The notes beneath the pieces were generated by a model, which saw only the letters and a program-made list of their open reading frames with translations, did not search any database and had not been told where the DNA came from. Below are positions 52,443 to 62,314 of a DNA stretch of 64,000 bases, in pieces. Each line of letters begins with the position of its first letter. Within the stretch, counting starts at the first letter, position 1. This DNA comes from a bacterium. Its GTDB lineage: Bacteria; CSSED10-310; JAFGSJ01. A program made the position numbers and the translations under genes. The DNA lies in NCBI GenBank assembly GCA_016934675.1, contig JAFGSJ010000004.1:62001-126000 (forward strand), written 5' to 3'.

Positions 52443-53174
52443 TCAATAAATACTCTTTTTGCGAAAATCTAACCTCATGAAAAGTATCAAAAAAATCATT
52501 TGAATACCTAAAACGATTGCTTTTCTTATATCGCCAGTCACCGAGCTAATGCCTACTCGTTCCTTATAATTAACGGGGATCTGCACACATTTGTATCCCA
52601 TTTTGAATCCAAGAACCATCATTTCGGGACCGAAAAAATTCGATTTGACCTTGAAATATGGCAGCATATTTTGGACAACTTCTCTTTTGACCAGGCGGTA
52701 TGTACAGCCTACATCCGAAAGATAATTCGTGTTGAAGAGTATTTCGAGTAGTTTTGCTACAGCCCAATTTCCCCATCTTAGTAAAAAACCCATATTTGCC
52801 TTTTCCCAAATAAGATTCTTTGTTGTGCGCGTTCCATAAATAATATCAAGATCATCGACATAAGCTAAAAATTTGTATATATCCTTAGCTAAAAAGGTAT
52901 CATCAGGTTCACATACAACGAGCAGATCACCCTTTGCTTCTCGAAATCCTCTCTGAATTGCGCTGCCATATCCTTGATCAGGTTCAATAATTTCAATCGC
53001 TTTAGTTTGGGCAACTTCTTCAGAAGTTCCCTCAGCAGCGTTATTGTTAATGACAATTATTTCTTCCACAATGCCAAGATGGTCGAAATCTTCAATTACT
53101 TTACGAATTGAATCCTTCTCGTTAAATGTGGGTAAAATAACTGAAATCGTACTGCCCCGAAACATATCTTTCAC
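52443..53174 (-). CDS. Glycosyltransferase family 2 (dolichol-phosphate mannosyltransferase-like)
   Basis: A 243-aa GT-A enzyme: ILPTFNEKDSI (13-23), then a D-x-D-like CEPDDTFLAKD site (about 89-99), and a C-terminal hydrophobic helix (about 220-238). The DPM1-like group transfers a sugar to polyprenyl phosphate, making donors for membrane GT39-type enzymes such as those in this window. Overlaps the methyltransferase gene by 4 bases. A+T rich. Confidence 0.88.
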   Translation of the reverse strand: MKDMFRGSTISVILPTFNEKDSIRKVIEDFDHLGIVEEIIVINNNAAEGTSEEVAQTKAIEIIEPDQGYGSAIQRGFREAKGDLLVVCEPDDTFLAKDIYKFLAYVDDLDIIYGTRTTKNLIWEKANMGFLLRWGNWAVAKLLEILFNTNYLSDVGCTYRLVKREVVQNMLPYFKVKSNFFGPEMMVLGFKMGYKCVQIPVNYKERVGISSVTGDIRKAIVLGIQMIFLILFMRLDFRKKSIY

Positions 53175-53821
53175 GACTCCTTTTTGGCCACAACAAGCAT
53201 TTGCTTACCAAACGGTTTCAAAGGCAAAGTTAGATATAATTTTGTCAACCAATATGATTTGGGAAATATTGATTGACAGCTAAAAGGCAAGAATCTTTTC
53301 ATGACACAGCAAATGAAAAAACCTCTTGATTCAAGATAATCTGGCAGGCTTTTATGCGAAAAAGCTTTATAGTGCGTATAATCATCCCAATACTCTCGAT
53401 ATGCATAAAAGTAATTTGGTTGAATAAGAATCAATTTACCATTAGGCTTAAGACACCTAAAAATATGAGTAACAACAAGATCAAGTTTTTCATCAAGAAA
53501 ATGCTCAAAGAAATTACTTGCAAAAATAACATCAAAACTAAAATCAATTTCTTGTAATGAAAAAGCTATATCGCCAATTCGTCTAATAATATCTTTCTTG
53601 AGATATTTATCTATATTTGGATTAATGTCGAAAGCATATTTTACATGAGCCTCAATTTGATTAATAAAATCCCCATACCCACTCCCAAGATCAGCGATTG
53701 TCGCCTCGGTTGGAATATATTGTTGCAGATATTCACAAATTGCTTTCCAGACCAAAGACCTCCCTTTATCGAAACAATATCGTGTTGTAAAATAATTAGT
53801 TTTCATGTTTTCTGAAGACAA
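53171..53821 (-). CDS. Class I SAM-dependent methyltransferase
   Basis: A 216-aa Methyltransf_11/23-type enzyme: motif I IADLGSGYGDF (about 42-52), acidic FDINP post-I, and DVIFASNFFEH motif. Its place beside a GT2 suggests methylation of a glycan or glycolipid precursor (inference). A+T rich like its neighbours. Confidence 0.82.
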   Translation of the reverse strand: MSSENMKTNYFTTRYCFDKGRSLVWKAICEYLQQYIPTEATIADLGSGYGDFINQIEAHVKYAFDINPNIDKYLKKDIIRRIGDIAFSLQEIDFSFDVIFASNFFEHFLDEKLDLVVTHIFRCLKPNGKLILIQPNYFYAYREYWDDYTHYKAFSHKSLPDYLESRGFFICCVMKRFLPFSCQSIFPKSYWLTKLYLTLPLKPFGKQMLVVAKKES

Positions 53822-54184
53822 GGAGTACCTTTTCGAACTTTTAAATTATTTATATATACAATAAAGAAAGCTTGCTGATCATCTGATCCATGAATCCAAA
53901 ACCACGTTTTCGTTCAATTATCTTTATACGAGTTATCTTTTCCCATTGAAGAAAAATATTCAAGGCTCTCTTCCCGAATAGGACGCTAAGATTGAAATAT
54001 TACGCACCGCTAAGCTTTTTCAAGTAATGTGTTGAAGTATGCATACTTAAGGCCTCGTTCAGCGAATCAGATCAATGAGAGACCCCGTACTCTAGAGCAC
54101 TGAAGATGGATCTCATACAAATCTGCGTTCTACTTTTTTGCAGTATCAGGTAAACAGATCATGAGACGAGAGAATTGAAAATGA
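53822..54184. other. A+T-rich intergenic region
   Basis: 363 bases between the methyltransferase and GT39 genes. I see no ORF, clear promoter pair or strong hairpin; low G+C makes chance -10 matches common. Confidence 0.4.
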
Positions 54185-55912
54185 TCAGAATTTATAAATA
54201 TCAAAAGAAAATCCCTTTTCATTATCATTCTTATCAAATGAGGCAACGAGTGTTCCGGTTTTTCTAATATCTTGGTACAATGTACGGTAGATCGTTGCTC
54301 CCACGGGATTTGATCTCTCCAGAGCCGTACCTATCTGGTAATTACTTTCACAATGTCGATTGATAATCGCGTATTGTACGCCTTTCTCCAAATAGTACTG
54401 CAGATCATTAACATATACTATGTCAATCTTTCCACTGTGTATTATCTGATAAATAGTGTATCCTTGAGTCTTTTCATACTTTCTTTTCATTTCAAAAAAA
54501 CGCGTTGAGCCTTTATGACTGATTTGCCTATTCCCTTTCCAAACAAATGGGTTTTGTTGCTCATCAATCGATTCACGTTGAATGATCATATCATATGTTT
54601 CTTGCGATAGGGGCAAATCCGGTCCGCGAAAAGTCAGATAATACTTTCCGCTTTCTACCAGTAATTTAGTCCCTTCAGGGATATTTTTAAGAACCCATTC
54701 CCGTACTGTTGTTCTGGTATCTTTTAATTTTAAAGTACGAAGAATACCATAATTGTTATAACCCGAGTAAAGTAAAGAAGCTGAAGATAATATCAAAAAA
54801 CCAATATAAACCCATTTCCCAATATTATTAAGAGATTGAGACCACTTTACAATATCTTGAATCATAATCCCAATAAGCAACGAAGCTGCTGGATAAATAA
54901 TGATACTATGATGAGCCATTTTCAGCGAAATATTCATAAGAAAAAAAAGAACACTCAAAACATGAATCCATAATACAATTTGTATCTTATCCCGACGAAA
55001 TAATTGCGTTATTAACGAAAGACAAAGCAAAAGGGAAAGGGGTAAACCGATACCCGTGAGTATTGCTCGAAGAGGTTGATCCCAGCTATTGGTATATAGG
55101 TATGTATCGACGATAGTATGAGCACTTGCATAAAAAGTCTTGTAAAACATCTTGAAATCGAGAACTGAATATGGTGCACCCAAGAAAAAACCCATGAAAC
55201 TAACAAAACCAATAAGTATGCTACCTACAATAATCTGTTTGTATTGTAATTTACCCAAGCGTAAATACTCAGCAACAAGCACTGAAACGATTGCTAAACC
55301 GGTATGATAAGAAGTTGCTGCTGCAAGTCCGACAAAAAACGCTCCAATCAAAATACTTTTCAAGCTTTTGGTGGCAATGCCGGAAAATTGAAATATAAGA
55401 CTAACTGCAAGAAAAAACGTTGCGACCAAATGAACTTTAGAGTAATGACTACTTAAGACTGTTATGGGAGCAAGCGTGAGAACAGCCGATGAGAAAATGG
55501 CTGCTATATGACCATAATATTTTCGTCCCAGATAATACACAATCACGATACAAAAAATACTCGCAAGTGCATTTAAAAATCTACCCGTAGCAAAAAAAAT
55601 TGTCGGATCATTAAAATATAGGTCAATCATGTCATTGGTCGAAGCAAAAATTCCAGTAGCATACCCTCCAATATAAATAAAACCATATGCAAAAAATAAC
55701 AAATACATATAAAAGGCAGGATAATAGAAAAAATGCGGATTAAAGTCACCAAGTCCAAAAGCAAGAGCTCGGTTAACCAGGACAGCCTCATCGGTGTAAT
55801 AAATAAAAGGCAGATCCCACAGCAAACCATAGAAACGTAAAAAAGCACCCAACAGCAGAATCCCACTTAACCAAACCCAATCATTCATCGAATAATGATT
55901 TTTAGATAACAT
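54185..55912 (-). CDS. GT39-type membrane glycosyltransferase
   Basis: A 575-aa protein with about 11 membrane helices and the acidic first-loop motif YYTDEAVLVNRAL (about 38-50), as in PMT/ArnT-like enzymes. A soluble C-terminal domain of about 170 residues follows. It would take a polyprenyl-linked sugar, plausibly from the GT2 nearby, to a surface acceptor. A+T rich. Confidence 0.83.
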   Translation of the reverse strand: MLSKNHYSMNDWVWLSGILLLGAFLRFYGLLWDLPFIYYTDEAVLVNRALAFGLGDFNPHFFYYPAFYMYLLFFAYGFIYIGGYATGIFASTNDMIDLYFNDPTIFFATGRFLNALASIFCIVIVYYLGRKYYGHIAAIFSSAVLTLAPITVLSSHYSKVHLVATFFLAVSLIFQFSGIATKSLKSILIGAFFVGLAAATSYHTGLAIVSVLVAEYLRLGKLQYKQIIVGSILIGFVSFMGFFLGAPYSVLDFKMFYKTFYASAHTIVDTYLYTNSWDQPLRAILTGIGLPLSLLLCLSLITQLFRRDKIQIVLWIHVLSVLFFLMNISLKMAHHSIIIYPAASLLIGIMIQDIVKWSQSLNNIGKWVYIGFLILSSASLLYSGYNNYGILRTLKLKDTRTTVREWVLKNIPEGTKLLVESGKYYLTFRGPDLPLSQETYDMIIQRESIDEQQNPFVWKGNRQISHKGSTRFFEMKRKYEKTQGYTIYQIIHSGKIDIVYVNDLQYYLEKGVQYAIINRHCESNYQIGTALERSNPVGATIYRTLYQDIRKTGTLVASFDKNDNEKGFSFDIYKF

Positions 55913-56276
55913 AAAGCAAGATATTTTCCCTTGAAATCCTGTGCGTAAGCAAAACCTTTCTCTTTAAAGCGAAGCCTTCTAGGAGAATGTCAAATATGAT
56001 AATAAATTAGTCTTAATAAAGCCAAGCTTTTTTCTAGAACATACAGATAGCGTTGTCAAGATTGAAAATTGCTGGGTGAATGAATATATTCTCTGTTAAT
56101 CGTTTGAATTTGAGAATATAGGTCTTATCAGTTATGGAATGTTCGGGTTAAATATAATTCTAACTTTTTTTGTACTATGTGTTCTATTTTTCTTTGACAT
56201 TTTCATTCTGTTTTTCAGAAAATAGCAAATAACAATAAGGATAAAATTTATAGAAAGACATAAAAGGGGTAAAATA
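55913..56276. other. A+T-rich divergent intergenic region
   Basis: 364 bases between the GT39 gene and the LegB-like gene. A TTGACA is present about 80 bases before the latter but has no good -10 at 16-18 bases. AAAAGGGG forms the RBS of the downstream gene. Confidence 0.4.
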
Positions 56277-57272
56277 ATGAAGAATATGAAAAGTAGAGTT
56301 GTGCTAGTAACAGGGGCAGGCGGTTTCATCGGGAGTCATCTCGTGGAACGGTTGATCGAGTGCGGAGCCCATGTTCGTGCGTTCTGTCTCTATAATTCGA
56401 ATAACTCGCTGGGTTGGCTTGATCAATCCTCACCAAACATAAAGGACAATATCGAGGTCTGGCTTGGGGATATTCGTGACGGGCGGTATGTCGAACAAGC
56501 GGTAACTGGTGCAGACATCGTTTTTCATCTGGCTGCACTTATCGCTATCCCTTACAGCTATCGAGCACCGGAATCCTTTATCGATACGAATGTGAAGGGA
56601 ACGCTGAATATTCTTGAAGCCGCCCGAAAAGCCGGTTGTCAACGAGTCATTCACACATCGACCAGCGAAGTCTATGGCACGCCCCAATCAATACCCATTT
56701 CCGAAACGCATCCACTTCAGGGACAATCACCGTACAGTGCCTCAAAAATAGCGGCTGACAAACTTTGTGAAGCTTTTTTCTGCTCGTACGAACTTCCGGT
56801 AGTCATTCTTAGACCCTTTAACACATATGGACCGCGGCAATCTCTTCGGGCCGTCCTGCCGACTATAATCACCCAGTTGCTGGCCGGTAAGAAAAAAATC
56901 GAACTCGGCAGGCTCGATCCCAAACGCGACTTGACCTTCGTTGCTGATACAGTTGAAGGTTTTATTAAATGTGCCATGACAGATTCTTTAGAAGGTCAGG
57001 TCATTCAACTCGGCACCGGTAAAACTATTTCAATAGCGGATTTATTCGAGACCACATGTCGGGTCCTGAATAAAAAAGCCGAGGTAATCTCGTCAGCTGA
57101 ACGAATTCGACCCACTCGAAGCGAAGTTATAGTCTTGATGTCAGACCCATCGAAAGCAGCAAAATTGCTGAATTGGACCCATAAAACCAGTATCGAACAG
57201 GGTATCGAACAAACCGCACTTTGGCTGGGCAAACATCTGGAAAACTACAATATCAATCGCTACCACATCTAA
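56277..57272 (+). CDS. NAD-dependent 4,6-dehydratase, LegB-like (SDR family)
   Basis: A 331-aa short-chain dehydrogenase: GAGGFIGSH (13-21), catalytic Y153-x3-K157 (SPYSASK), and the run YNSNNSLGWLD, FHLAALIAIPYSY and RPFNTYGPRQSLRAVLPTI, which closely match LegB, the UDP-GlcNAc 4,6-dehydratase of legionaminic acid synthesis. Nonulosonic acids decorate LPS and flagellin. Only a CMP-transferase-like and a Gfo/Idh gene of such a pathway are seen nearby; no NeuB/LegI or aminotransferase is in the window. Confidence 0.82.
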   Translation: MKNMKSRVVLVTGAGGFIGSHLVERLIECGAHVRAFCLYNSNNSLGWLDQSSPNIKDNIEVWLGDIRDGRYVEQAVTGADIVFHLAALIAIPYSYRAPESFIDTNVKGTLNILEAARKAGCQRVIHTSTSEVYGTPQSIPISETHPLQGQSPYSASKIAADKLCEAFFCSYELPVVILRPFNTYGPRQSLRAVLPTIITQLLAGKKKIELGRLDPKRDLTFVADTVEGFIKCAMTDSLEGQVIQLGTGKTISIADLFETTCRVLNKKAEVISSAERIRPTRSEVIVLMSDPSKAAKLLNWTHKTSIEQGIEQTALWLGKHLENYNINRYHI

Positions 57273-57282
57273 CTATATGACC

Positions 57283-58545
57283 TCAGGTGAGCAAGCTGGG
57301 TGCTTTATACTCTTTCTTTTCAATTTTCTTAGAATAGCCACTGGCAATGACATAAGCCAAAACCAACCAAAAGAGCTTTCGTGTATGCCAGGTTAAGGTA
57401 ATGTTTAGAGCAAGAATACTCGAAAGAAGGGAGAGAGGGACCAGCCCTTGCGGACCATGGCGGGCTCGAAAAGCTGCTTGTACGCACATCAGAAGAGCCA
57501 GAAAAAATGGTATTGCCCCAACGAGACCAACCTCGGTCAGTATCCACAAGTATAAATTGTGTGTGTTTATATAGGATTCCATACCATATAATGCCATACC
57601 AATGTAATAGAGATTGTTTTGAGGACCGACACCCAAGATCGGATGGTCGAGAAAGGTTTGCCAAGCAATTGCGAAAATCTCAGTTCTTTTTGCGGTTGAA
57701 CCCTCGAAAATCGTCTCTTCCCAGCGCTTACGAGCTACATCGACATTCAAATAAACAAAAGAGATTAGTATAAACAAAAGAAAAGCAATAACACGATTTC
57801 GCCATGCACCGATTGCGCTCACACGCATGATCATGAAGGGCAAAATCCCCGCAAAAAGGGCGAGAGTTCCAGTCCTTGAACCTGTTTGGGCTATCGAGTG
57901 AAGAATAAGACCAGCGAAAACATATAGAATGACTTTTGCCCCATTGCTTTTGATTACTTTTCCATATGCTAAACCAATAAGAGCAACGAGTCCTATCACT
58001 AAATAACAAGCATATGCGTTGTGATCTAGTCCCATTGATGTAATCCGGGCAGACGTTATCTCCGAATTAGCCGTAATCGTGCTACTGTCGATTTTCGATA
58101 ATAAAGCAAGTGTAACACCAGATAATGCTATACAAATCCATGCCCCAATTATAGCCACTTCATCTTTCATTATATTTACACAAAGCCAAAAAAGAACAAT
58201 TGATTGCACATATTGAGATGAACGCAGGAAAACAAGGCTATAATAATATGGATTTATGATTCCGAGATAGATTGGATCATGAATTATTCCAGAAATAAAA
58301 TAAACGATAACCCATATTACAAAACACCATACAATTCTATGGGGTAGCTGATAGCATCTCTTGAATTGTAAAATTGTTGTGAAAATAAAGAGATAACCGA
58401 GCATCTTTGCTAGGCTTGTATGGCTTAAAACAGCAATATTTTCAAAAGGAACAATAAAAACAAAGAGTAAAAAGGAGAAAAGTATCGGGGGGGAGATTTC
58501 AGACCTTATGATCAATGTATTCGATGGTGTTTTGGAGGACATCAT
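57283..58545 (-). CDS. O-antigen ligase/polymerase family membrane protein
   Basis: A 420-aa protein with about 10-12 membrane helices and the Wzy_C signature in the large loop: DHPILGVGPQNNLYY, then NTHNLYLWILTEVGLVG. These proteins join O-antigen to lipid A core or polymerise glycan. Convergent with the LegB-like gene (10 bases). Moderately A+T rich. Confidence 0.88.
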   Translation of the reverse strand: MMSSKTPSNTLIIRSEISPPILFSFLLFVFIVPFENIAVLSHTSLAKMLGYLFIFTTILQFKRCYQLPHRIVWCFVIWVIVYFISGIIHDPIYLGIINPYYYSLVFLRSSQYVQSIVLFWLCVNIMKDEVAIIGAWICIALSGVTLALLSKIDSSTITANSEITSARITSMGLDHNAYACYLVIGLVALIGLAYGKVIKSNGAKVILYVFAGLILHSIAQTGSRTGTLALFAGILPFMIMRVSAIGAWRNRVIAFLLFILISFVYLNVDVARKRWEETIFEGSTAKRTEIFAIAWQTFLDHPILGVGPQNNLYYIGMALYGMESYINTHNLYLWILTEVGLVGAIPFFLALLMCVQAAFRARHGPQGLVPLSLLSSILALNITLTWHTRKLFWLVLAYVIASGYSKKIEKKEYKAPSLLT

Positions 58546-58677
58546 AACTCATCAATGTCTGGATAAATATTACATTTTTTTGGGATCAAAGTGATCATAT
58601 TCAGTTGCAGGAAATATAGCTCTTACTGTGAATGAAATGCAAGTTTTTCTCAGCAAGGTCCGGAGGGATTCAGTGCT

Positions 58678-59409
58678 TTAAGATAACCAAGGCAAACGTA
58701 TCAACCCTGAATTTATCAGGATTTCGGCCTTATCGAATTCATCAAGATGATCAATGTGGATTGAGCGGTTTTCGGGTATTTGTTGGAGCAGAAAATTGCC
58801 TTGCGTGATCCAGGTCGGGTTGGTTTCGAGTAAAAATGTTCTTCTCCAGAGATACAGGGTCGCATTGATACGATAGACGGGAGGGACATCCTGTCGTCTG
58901 GTATATTGGGAGGCATTATCGAACAATGGTTTCAGATACTGTTTTTCTTCACGGACACAATGCCAGATCGGGTTGAAATCCGGTTCTGACACCCCGATAA
59001 TGCCATCGGCTTGTGGGTCGTCAGCCAGCTTGACCAGTGCGGCGGAGATATCGTCAGGAAAACGTCCGGGGCTCGTTGGATCGAGGAGCAGAATTGTCTG
59101 ATAATGACAGTTGTCCAATGCTTCGATGGTCTGGAGGGCGTGTTGTAATACAGGGATCATGGGGGTCGTATCTCCGGCCAGTTCAGCCGGTCGTAAGAAG
59201 GGGACGGCCGCACCGTATTGCAGGGCGATATTTCGTATATCGGCATTATCGGTACTAACAATAATACGATCCAATTCAGGACACATTTGGGCGCACTTTA
59301 TGGAGTGGGCGATCAGGGGTAAACCGGCCAAAGGTCTGATATTTTTTCCTGGGAGTCCCTTTGAGCCTCCCCGGGCTGGAATAATGGTTAATATAGGGTC
59401 CGTTTTCAT
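58678..59409 (-). CDS. Acylneuraminate cytidylyltransferase-like (CMP-nonulosonate synthetase)
   Basis: A 243-aa GT-A-like nucleotidyltransferase: IPARGGSKGLPGKNI (9-23), DRIIVSTDNADI, and LLLDPTSPGR. The family activates sialic-type acids (NeuA, LegF, PseF) with CTP. The ATG at 59409 follows GAGGTG and overlaps the oxidoreductase stop (ATGA). With a LegB-like gene nearby, a CMP-legionaminate-type role is likely but not certain. Confidence 0.88.
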   Translation of the reverse strand: MKTDPILTIIPARGGSKGLPGKNIRPLAGLPLIAHSIKCAQMCPELDRIIVSTDNADIRNIALQYGAAVPFLRPAELAGDTTPMIPVLQHALQTIEALDNCHYQTILLLDPTSPGRFPDDISAALVKLADDPQADGIIGVSEPDFNPIWHCVREEKQYLKPLFDNASQYTRRQDVPPVYRINATLYLWRRTFLLETNPTWITQGNFLLQQIPENRSIHIDHLDEFDKAEILINSGLIRLPWLS

Positions 59410-60398
59410 GGATACACCTCGTGTCGATATCCGGTTAATGTGCTCGATCGCCACGCTTGGATGATGTTCAGGACAGCCTGAGAATCATCAGCGTTTGCCA
59501 GAACTGTAGGTTCCTGACCGGAACAAATCCGTCTGAATTCAAGGATTTGTTCGCGATAGACATCGTACAATGGACTCTCAATAGTATAGGAATGTGAACC
59601 TGACTCTGGGCTAAAATGGGTCAATTGACGTTGGAGAAAATCATAAAATAGTGTGCCATTATTGCCGTATGCCCTGATAATCCTTGTGTTTGGACGAGTC
59701 AGGTAGTCGAGTCCGAGGCTGACAATCGGGCCTTGGTCGCATTGGATGATGGCTTGGGCCCATTCTTCACTGGCAATGTTCAATCGTCCGGTGTTACCGG
59801 TTTGTCCCCAGACACTGCTGATTGGCCCAAAAAGCCAGAGTAAATAGTCAAGTTCGTGACTCATATCAAGAAGGATCCCACCCTGTTCAGGTTGTGCCGA
59901 ATAGGATTCTTTATAGTCTCGACCTGGTCTCCAATCAGGGAGAAAGGAACGACATTCGCAGTGAACGGCGTGAATGTCACCGATAGCGGGCAAGAGAGCA
60001 CGAAAGCGTTGCAAGCCTTGGTCGAACCGCAGACAATAGGCGACCTTGAGACAGCATTTGTTCAGTGTGGCGCTCTTGATAAGTTCGTTGATTGGTGCAG
60101 GCGAGATGGCCAGGGGCTTTTCGCACAGGACATGAAATCCCAGATTGAGAGCTTGGAGCACATCATCAACATGGCGAGCGGTGTCTGTGGCGATGATAAC
60201 GGCATCGGCGCCGGCATCTCGGGCTTCAGCCAATGATCGGGCTGTGTTATAGCCAGCGTGTGCGAGTTCCGTAGCTCTTTGGGTCCTTATCGGAATGGCC
60301 AGACAGGGGATGCCCATGCTTTGTGCGACATCAAGATGACGCGTCCCGATGGAGCCAGAGCCCAGTACTGCCAAGGATGATGTCTTGTTTGTTTTCAT
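59406..60398 (-). CDS. Gfo/Idh/MocA-family oxidoreductase
   Basis: A 330-aa NAD(P)-dependent sugar dehydrogenase: Rossmann start AVLGSGSIGTRHL (about 9-21), FHVLCEKPLA (lysine of the EKP motif, about 95), and C-terminal substrate domain with DMSHELDYLLWLFG. Gfo/Idh enzymes near CMP-transferases act in nonulosonate or amino-sugar synthesis. Coupled to the downstream gene by a 4-base overlap. Confidence 0.88.
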   Translation of the reverse strand: MKTNKTSSLAVLGSGSIGTRHLDVAQSMGIPCLAIPIRTQRATELAHAGYNTARSLAEARDAGADAVIIATDTARHVDDVLQALNLGFHVLCEKPLAISPAPINELIKSATLNKCCLKVAYCLRFDQGLQRFRALLPAIGDIHAVHCECRSFLPDWRPGRDYKESYSAQPEQGGILLDMSHELDYLLWLFGPISSVWGQTGNTGRLNIASEEWAQAIIQCDQGPIVSLGLDYLTRPNTRIIRAYGNNGTLFYDFLQRQLTHFSPESGSHSYTIESPLYDVYREQILEFRRICSGQEPTVLANADDSQAVLNIIQAWRSSTLTGYRHEVYP

Positions 60399-60518
60399 GC
60401 TAACTCTGGAAGGTTCTGGTTGGATCAGAAGCGGTCCAAGACTGTATTTTTCCAGAGAGTTTGTATATAGTAGGTTCCAGGGTAATTTTCAAGGTTCGAA
60501 CGCTCCAGGGGGAAGAGT

Positions 60519-61982
60519 ATGACTGATATCTGGATGAGACCGGGTGTTGACTTCTTAAGTTCTGCTTTTATCGAGGGGATCGTTGCTGAAGCTTACATTC
60601 TTTTAGAAACAGTAGGCGTTCAGGTCGAAAGTGAGGAAGCTCTCGATCTGTTGGCTGGTGGTGGAGCACGTATCGAAAGGGATCGTGCTTTTCTTCCGGG
60701 AGAACTGGTCGACCATTGTCGACAATCAGCACCAGCATCGGTATCACTTTTTGATCGTTCGGGTGCTTTAGCCGGTCTGCTTAAAGACGCGAACACTCAT
60801 TTTAATCCCGGTTCCTCTGCCCTTCTGATACTCGATCCGGATGGCACAACGATACGTAAGCCGGTGAGTCGGGACTTAGTCAACTGTGCCTGTTTAGTAG
60901 ACCAGCTCGAATATCTGGCTTTTCAGAGTACTGCTTTGATCAGCAGTGATGTTCCCACAGAGATTGCCGATCGATATCGTCTTTTTATCGGACTGAATTA
61001 CTGTCAGAAACCTGTCATCACCGGCACATTCAGCCCGGATGGCTTCGAGGTCATGTATCAGATGCTCTGTCTGGTCCGAGGCAGTGAGCAAGCCCTTCGC
61101 GAGAAACCATTAGCCGTATTCGACTGTTGTCCAACTTCTCCACTTCAATGGAGTTCCCAGACGGTAAGTGATTTGATCAAGGCCGCACAGAGGTGGGTAC
61201 CGGCAGAAATAGTGGCTATGCCTCTGGCCGGTGCTGCCGCACCCATAACCCTGGCCGGCACATTGGTCCAGCACACCGCCGAAAATCTGAGTGGCATCGT
61301 TATTCATCAGTTGGCCCAAGCTGGTGCTCCGGTAATTTATGGCGGTTCCCCGGCGATAATGGATATGCGCAAGGGAACCACGCCCATGGGTGCAATCGAA
61401 ACCATGATGATCGAATCGGGTCATGCCCGGATTGGCAAGCATCTGGGTTTCCCGGTCCACGCTTATCTGGGTTTGAGTGACGCCAAGATTCTCGATTATC
61501 AGGCAGGACTGGAAACCGGAATTGGTGCAATCCTAGCCGCCTTGTCCGGTATTAATGTTGTTTCAGGCTGTGGTATGTTAGCCTTCGAGAACTGTCAATC
61601 TTTGGAAAAGTTGGTGCTGGATAATGATATCGCCGGCATGGCTCTCAGATTGACCAGGGGTATTACTTCGCCTGAACGACCTTTTGCCCGAGAGTTCTTC
61701 GAGCCGGAATTTCGAGGCAATTTTCTGGCTTCTCGGCACACCCTTTCGTTGTTTCAAAACGAGTTATATTTCCCATCGCCAGCCCTCGATCGGGCTACCT
61801 TACAGGAATGGCAGGCCTGTGGGCATATGGGAGCAGCAGAGCGGGCCAATAGACGAGTCGAGTCTCTTCTTGCAAACCGGCCCATTCAACTTGATCCAGC
61901 CATTCAATCCGAATTGAACAGAGTCATGAAGACCGAGTGCCAGAAATACGGGGTCTCCATGCCGATCACCCTGTCGAGTTGA
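60519..61982 (+). CDS. Trimethylamine methyltransferase (MttB)-family protein, no pyrrolysine
   Basis: A 487-aa MttB-superfamily TIM-barrel protein (ANTHFNPGSSALLILDPDG, AGAAAPITLAGTL, GGSPAIMDMRKGT). There is no in-frame UAG, so it is a non-pyrrolysine homologue like MtgB-type methyltransferases that use glycine betaine or related quaternary amines. No corrinoid protein (MttC) or reactivating gene is adjacent. RBS GGGGGAAG precedes the ATG. Divergent from the oxidoreductase gene. Confidence 0.88.
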   Translation: MTDIWMRPGVDFLSSAFIEGIVAEAYILLETVGVQVESEEALDLLAGGGARIERDRAFLPGELVDHCRQSAPASVSLFDRSGALAGLLKDANTHFNPGSSALLILDPDGTTIRKPVSRDLVNCACLVDQLEYLAFQSTALISSDVPTEIADRYRLFIGLNYCQKPVITGTFSPDGFEVMYQMLCLVRGSEQALREKPLAVFDCCPTSPLQWSSQTVSDLIKAAQRWVPAEIVAMPLAGAAAPITLAGTLVQHTAENLSGIVIHQLAQAGAPVIYGGSPAIMDMRKGTTPMGAIETMMIESGHARIGKHLGFPVHAYLGLSDAKILDYQAGLETGIGAILAALSGINVVSGCGMLAFENCQSLEKLVLDNDIAGMALRLTRGITSPERPFAREFFEPEFRGNFLASRHTLSLFQNELYFPSPALDRATLQEWQACGHMGAAERANRRVESLLANRPIQLDPAIQSELNRVMKTECQKYGVSMPITLSS

Positions 61983-62039
61983 AACCGAAACAATAACCAG
62001 CTCCGACTGTAATCAGAATCCGCTCTGCTTGAGAAGTCG

Positions 62040-62237
62040 TTATTCCTTTTTGCTGACCAACTTGATTACCTGATTGAGCAGTGATGGTTTTTTCTGAAGG
62101 CAGCATTTTTTATATTTTTTACCGCTGCCGCAGGGACATGGGTCGTTTCGGTCGATCTTTTCCTTTTTCAGGGTCAAGGTAGTCGGGTGCCGTTTCAGTA
62201 GCTTAGATGCCAACTTTTTTTTCTTGCCTGGGGCCAT
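62040..62237 (-). CDS. SEC-C zinc-finger small protein
   Basis: A 65-aa basic protein whose C-terminal half has the SEC-C motif [15 protein letters not shown] (about 33-47), the same zinc site that ends SecA. N-terminal part is Lys-rich. I chose the ATG at 62237 with AGGA 9 bases upstream; a TTG at 62270 is possible. Confidence 0.8.
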   Translation of the reverse strand: MAPGKKKKLASKLLKRHPTTLTLKKEKIDRNDPCPCGSGKKYKKCCLQKKPSLLNQVIKLVSKKE

Positions 62238-62314
62238 TGCTCCGTATCCTGAAGAAAAAGAGTTGATCAATCTTTCTGGAACCTCCGATCAGAAGGCAGA
62301 CCTCCCGGGTATAC

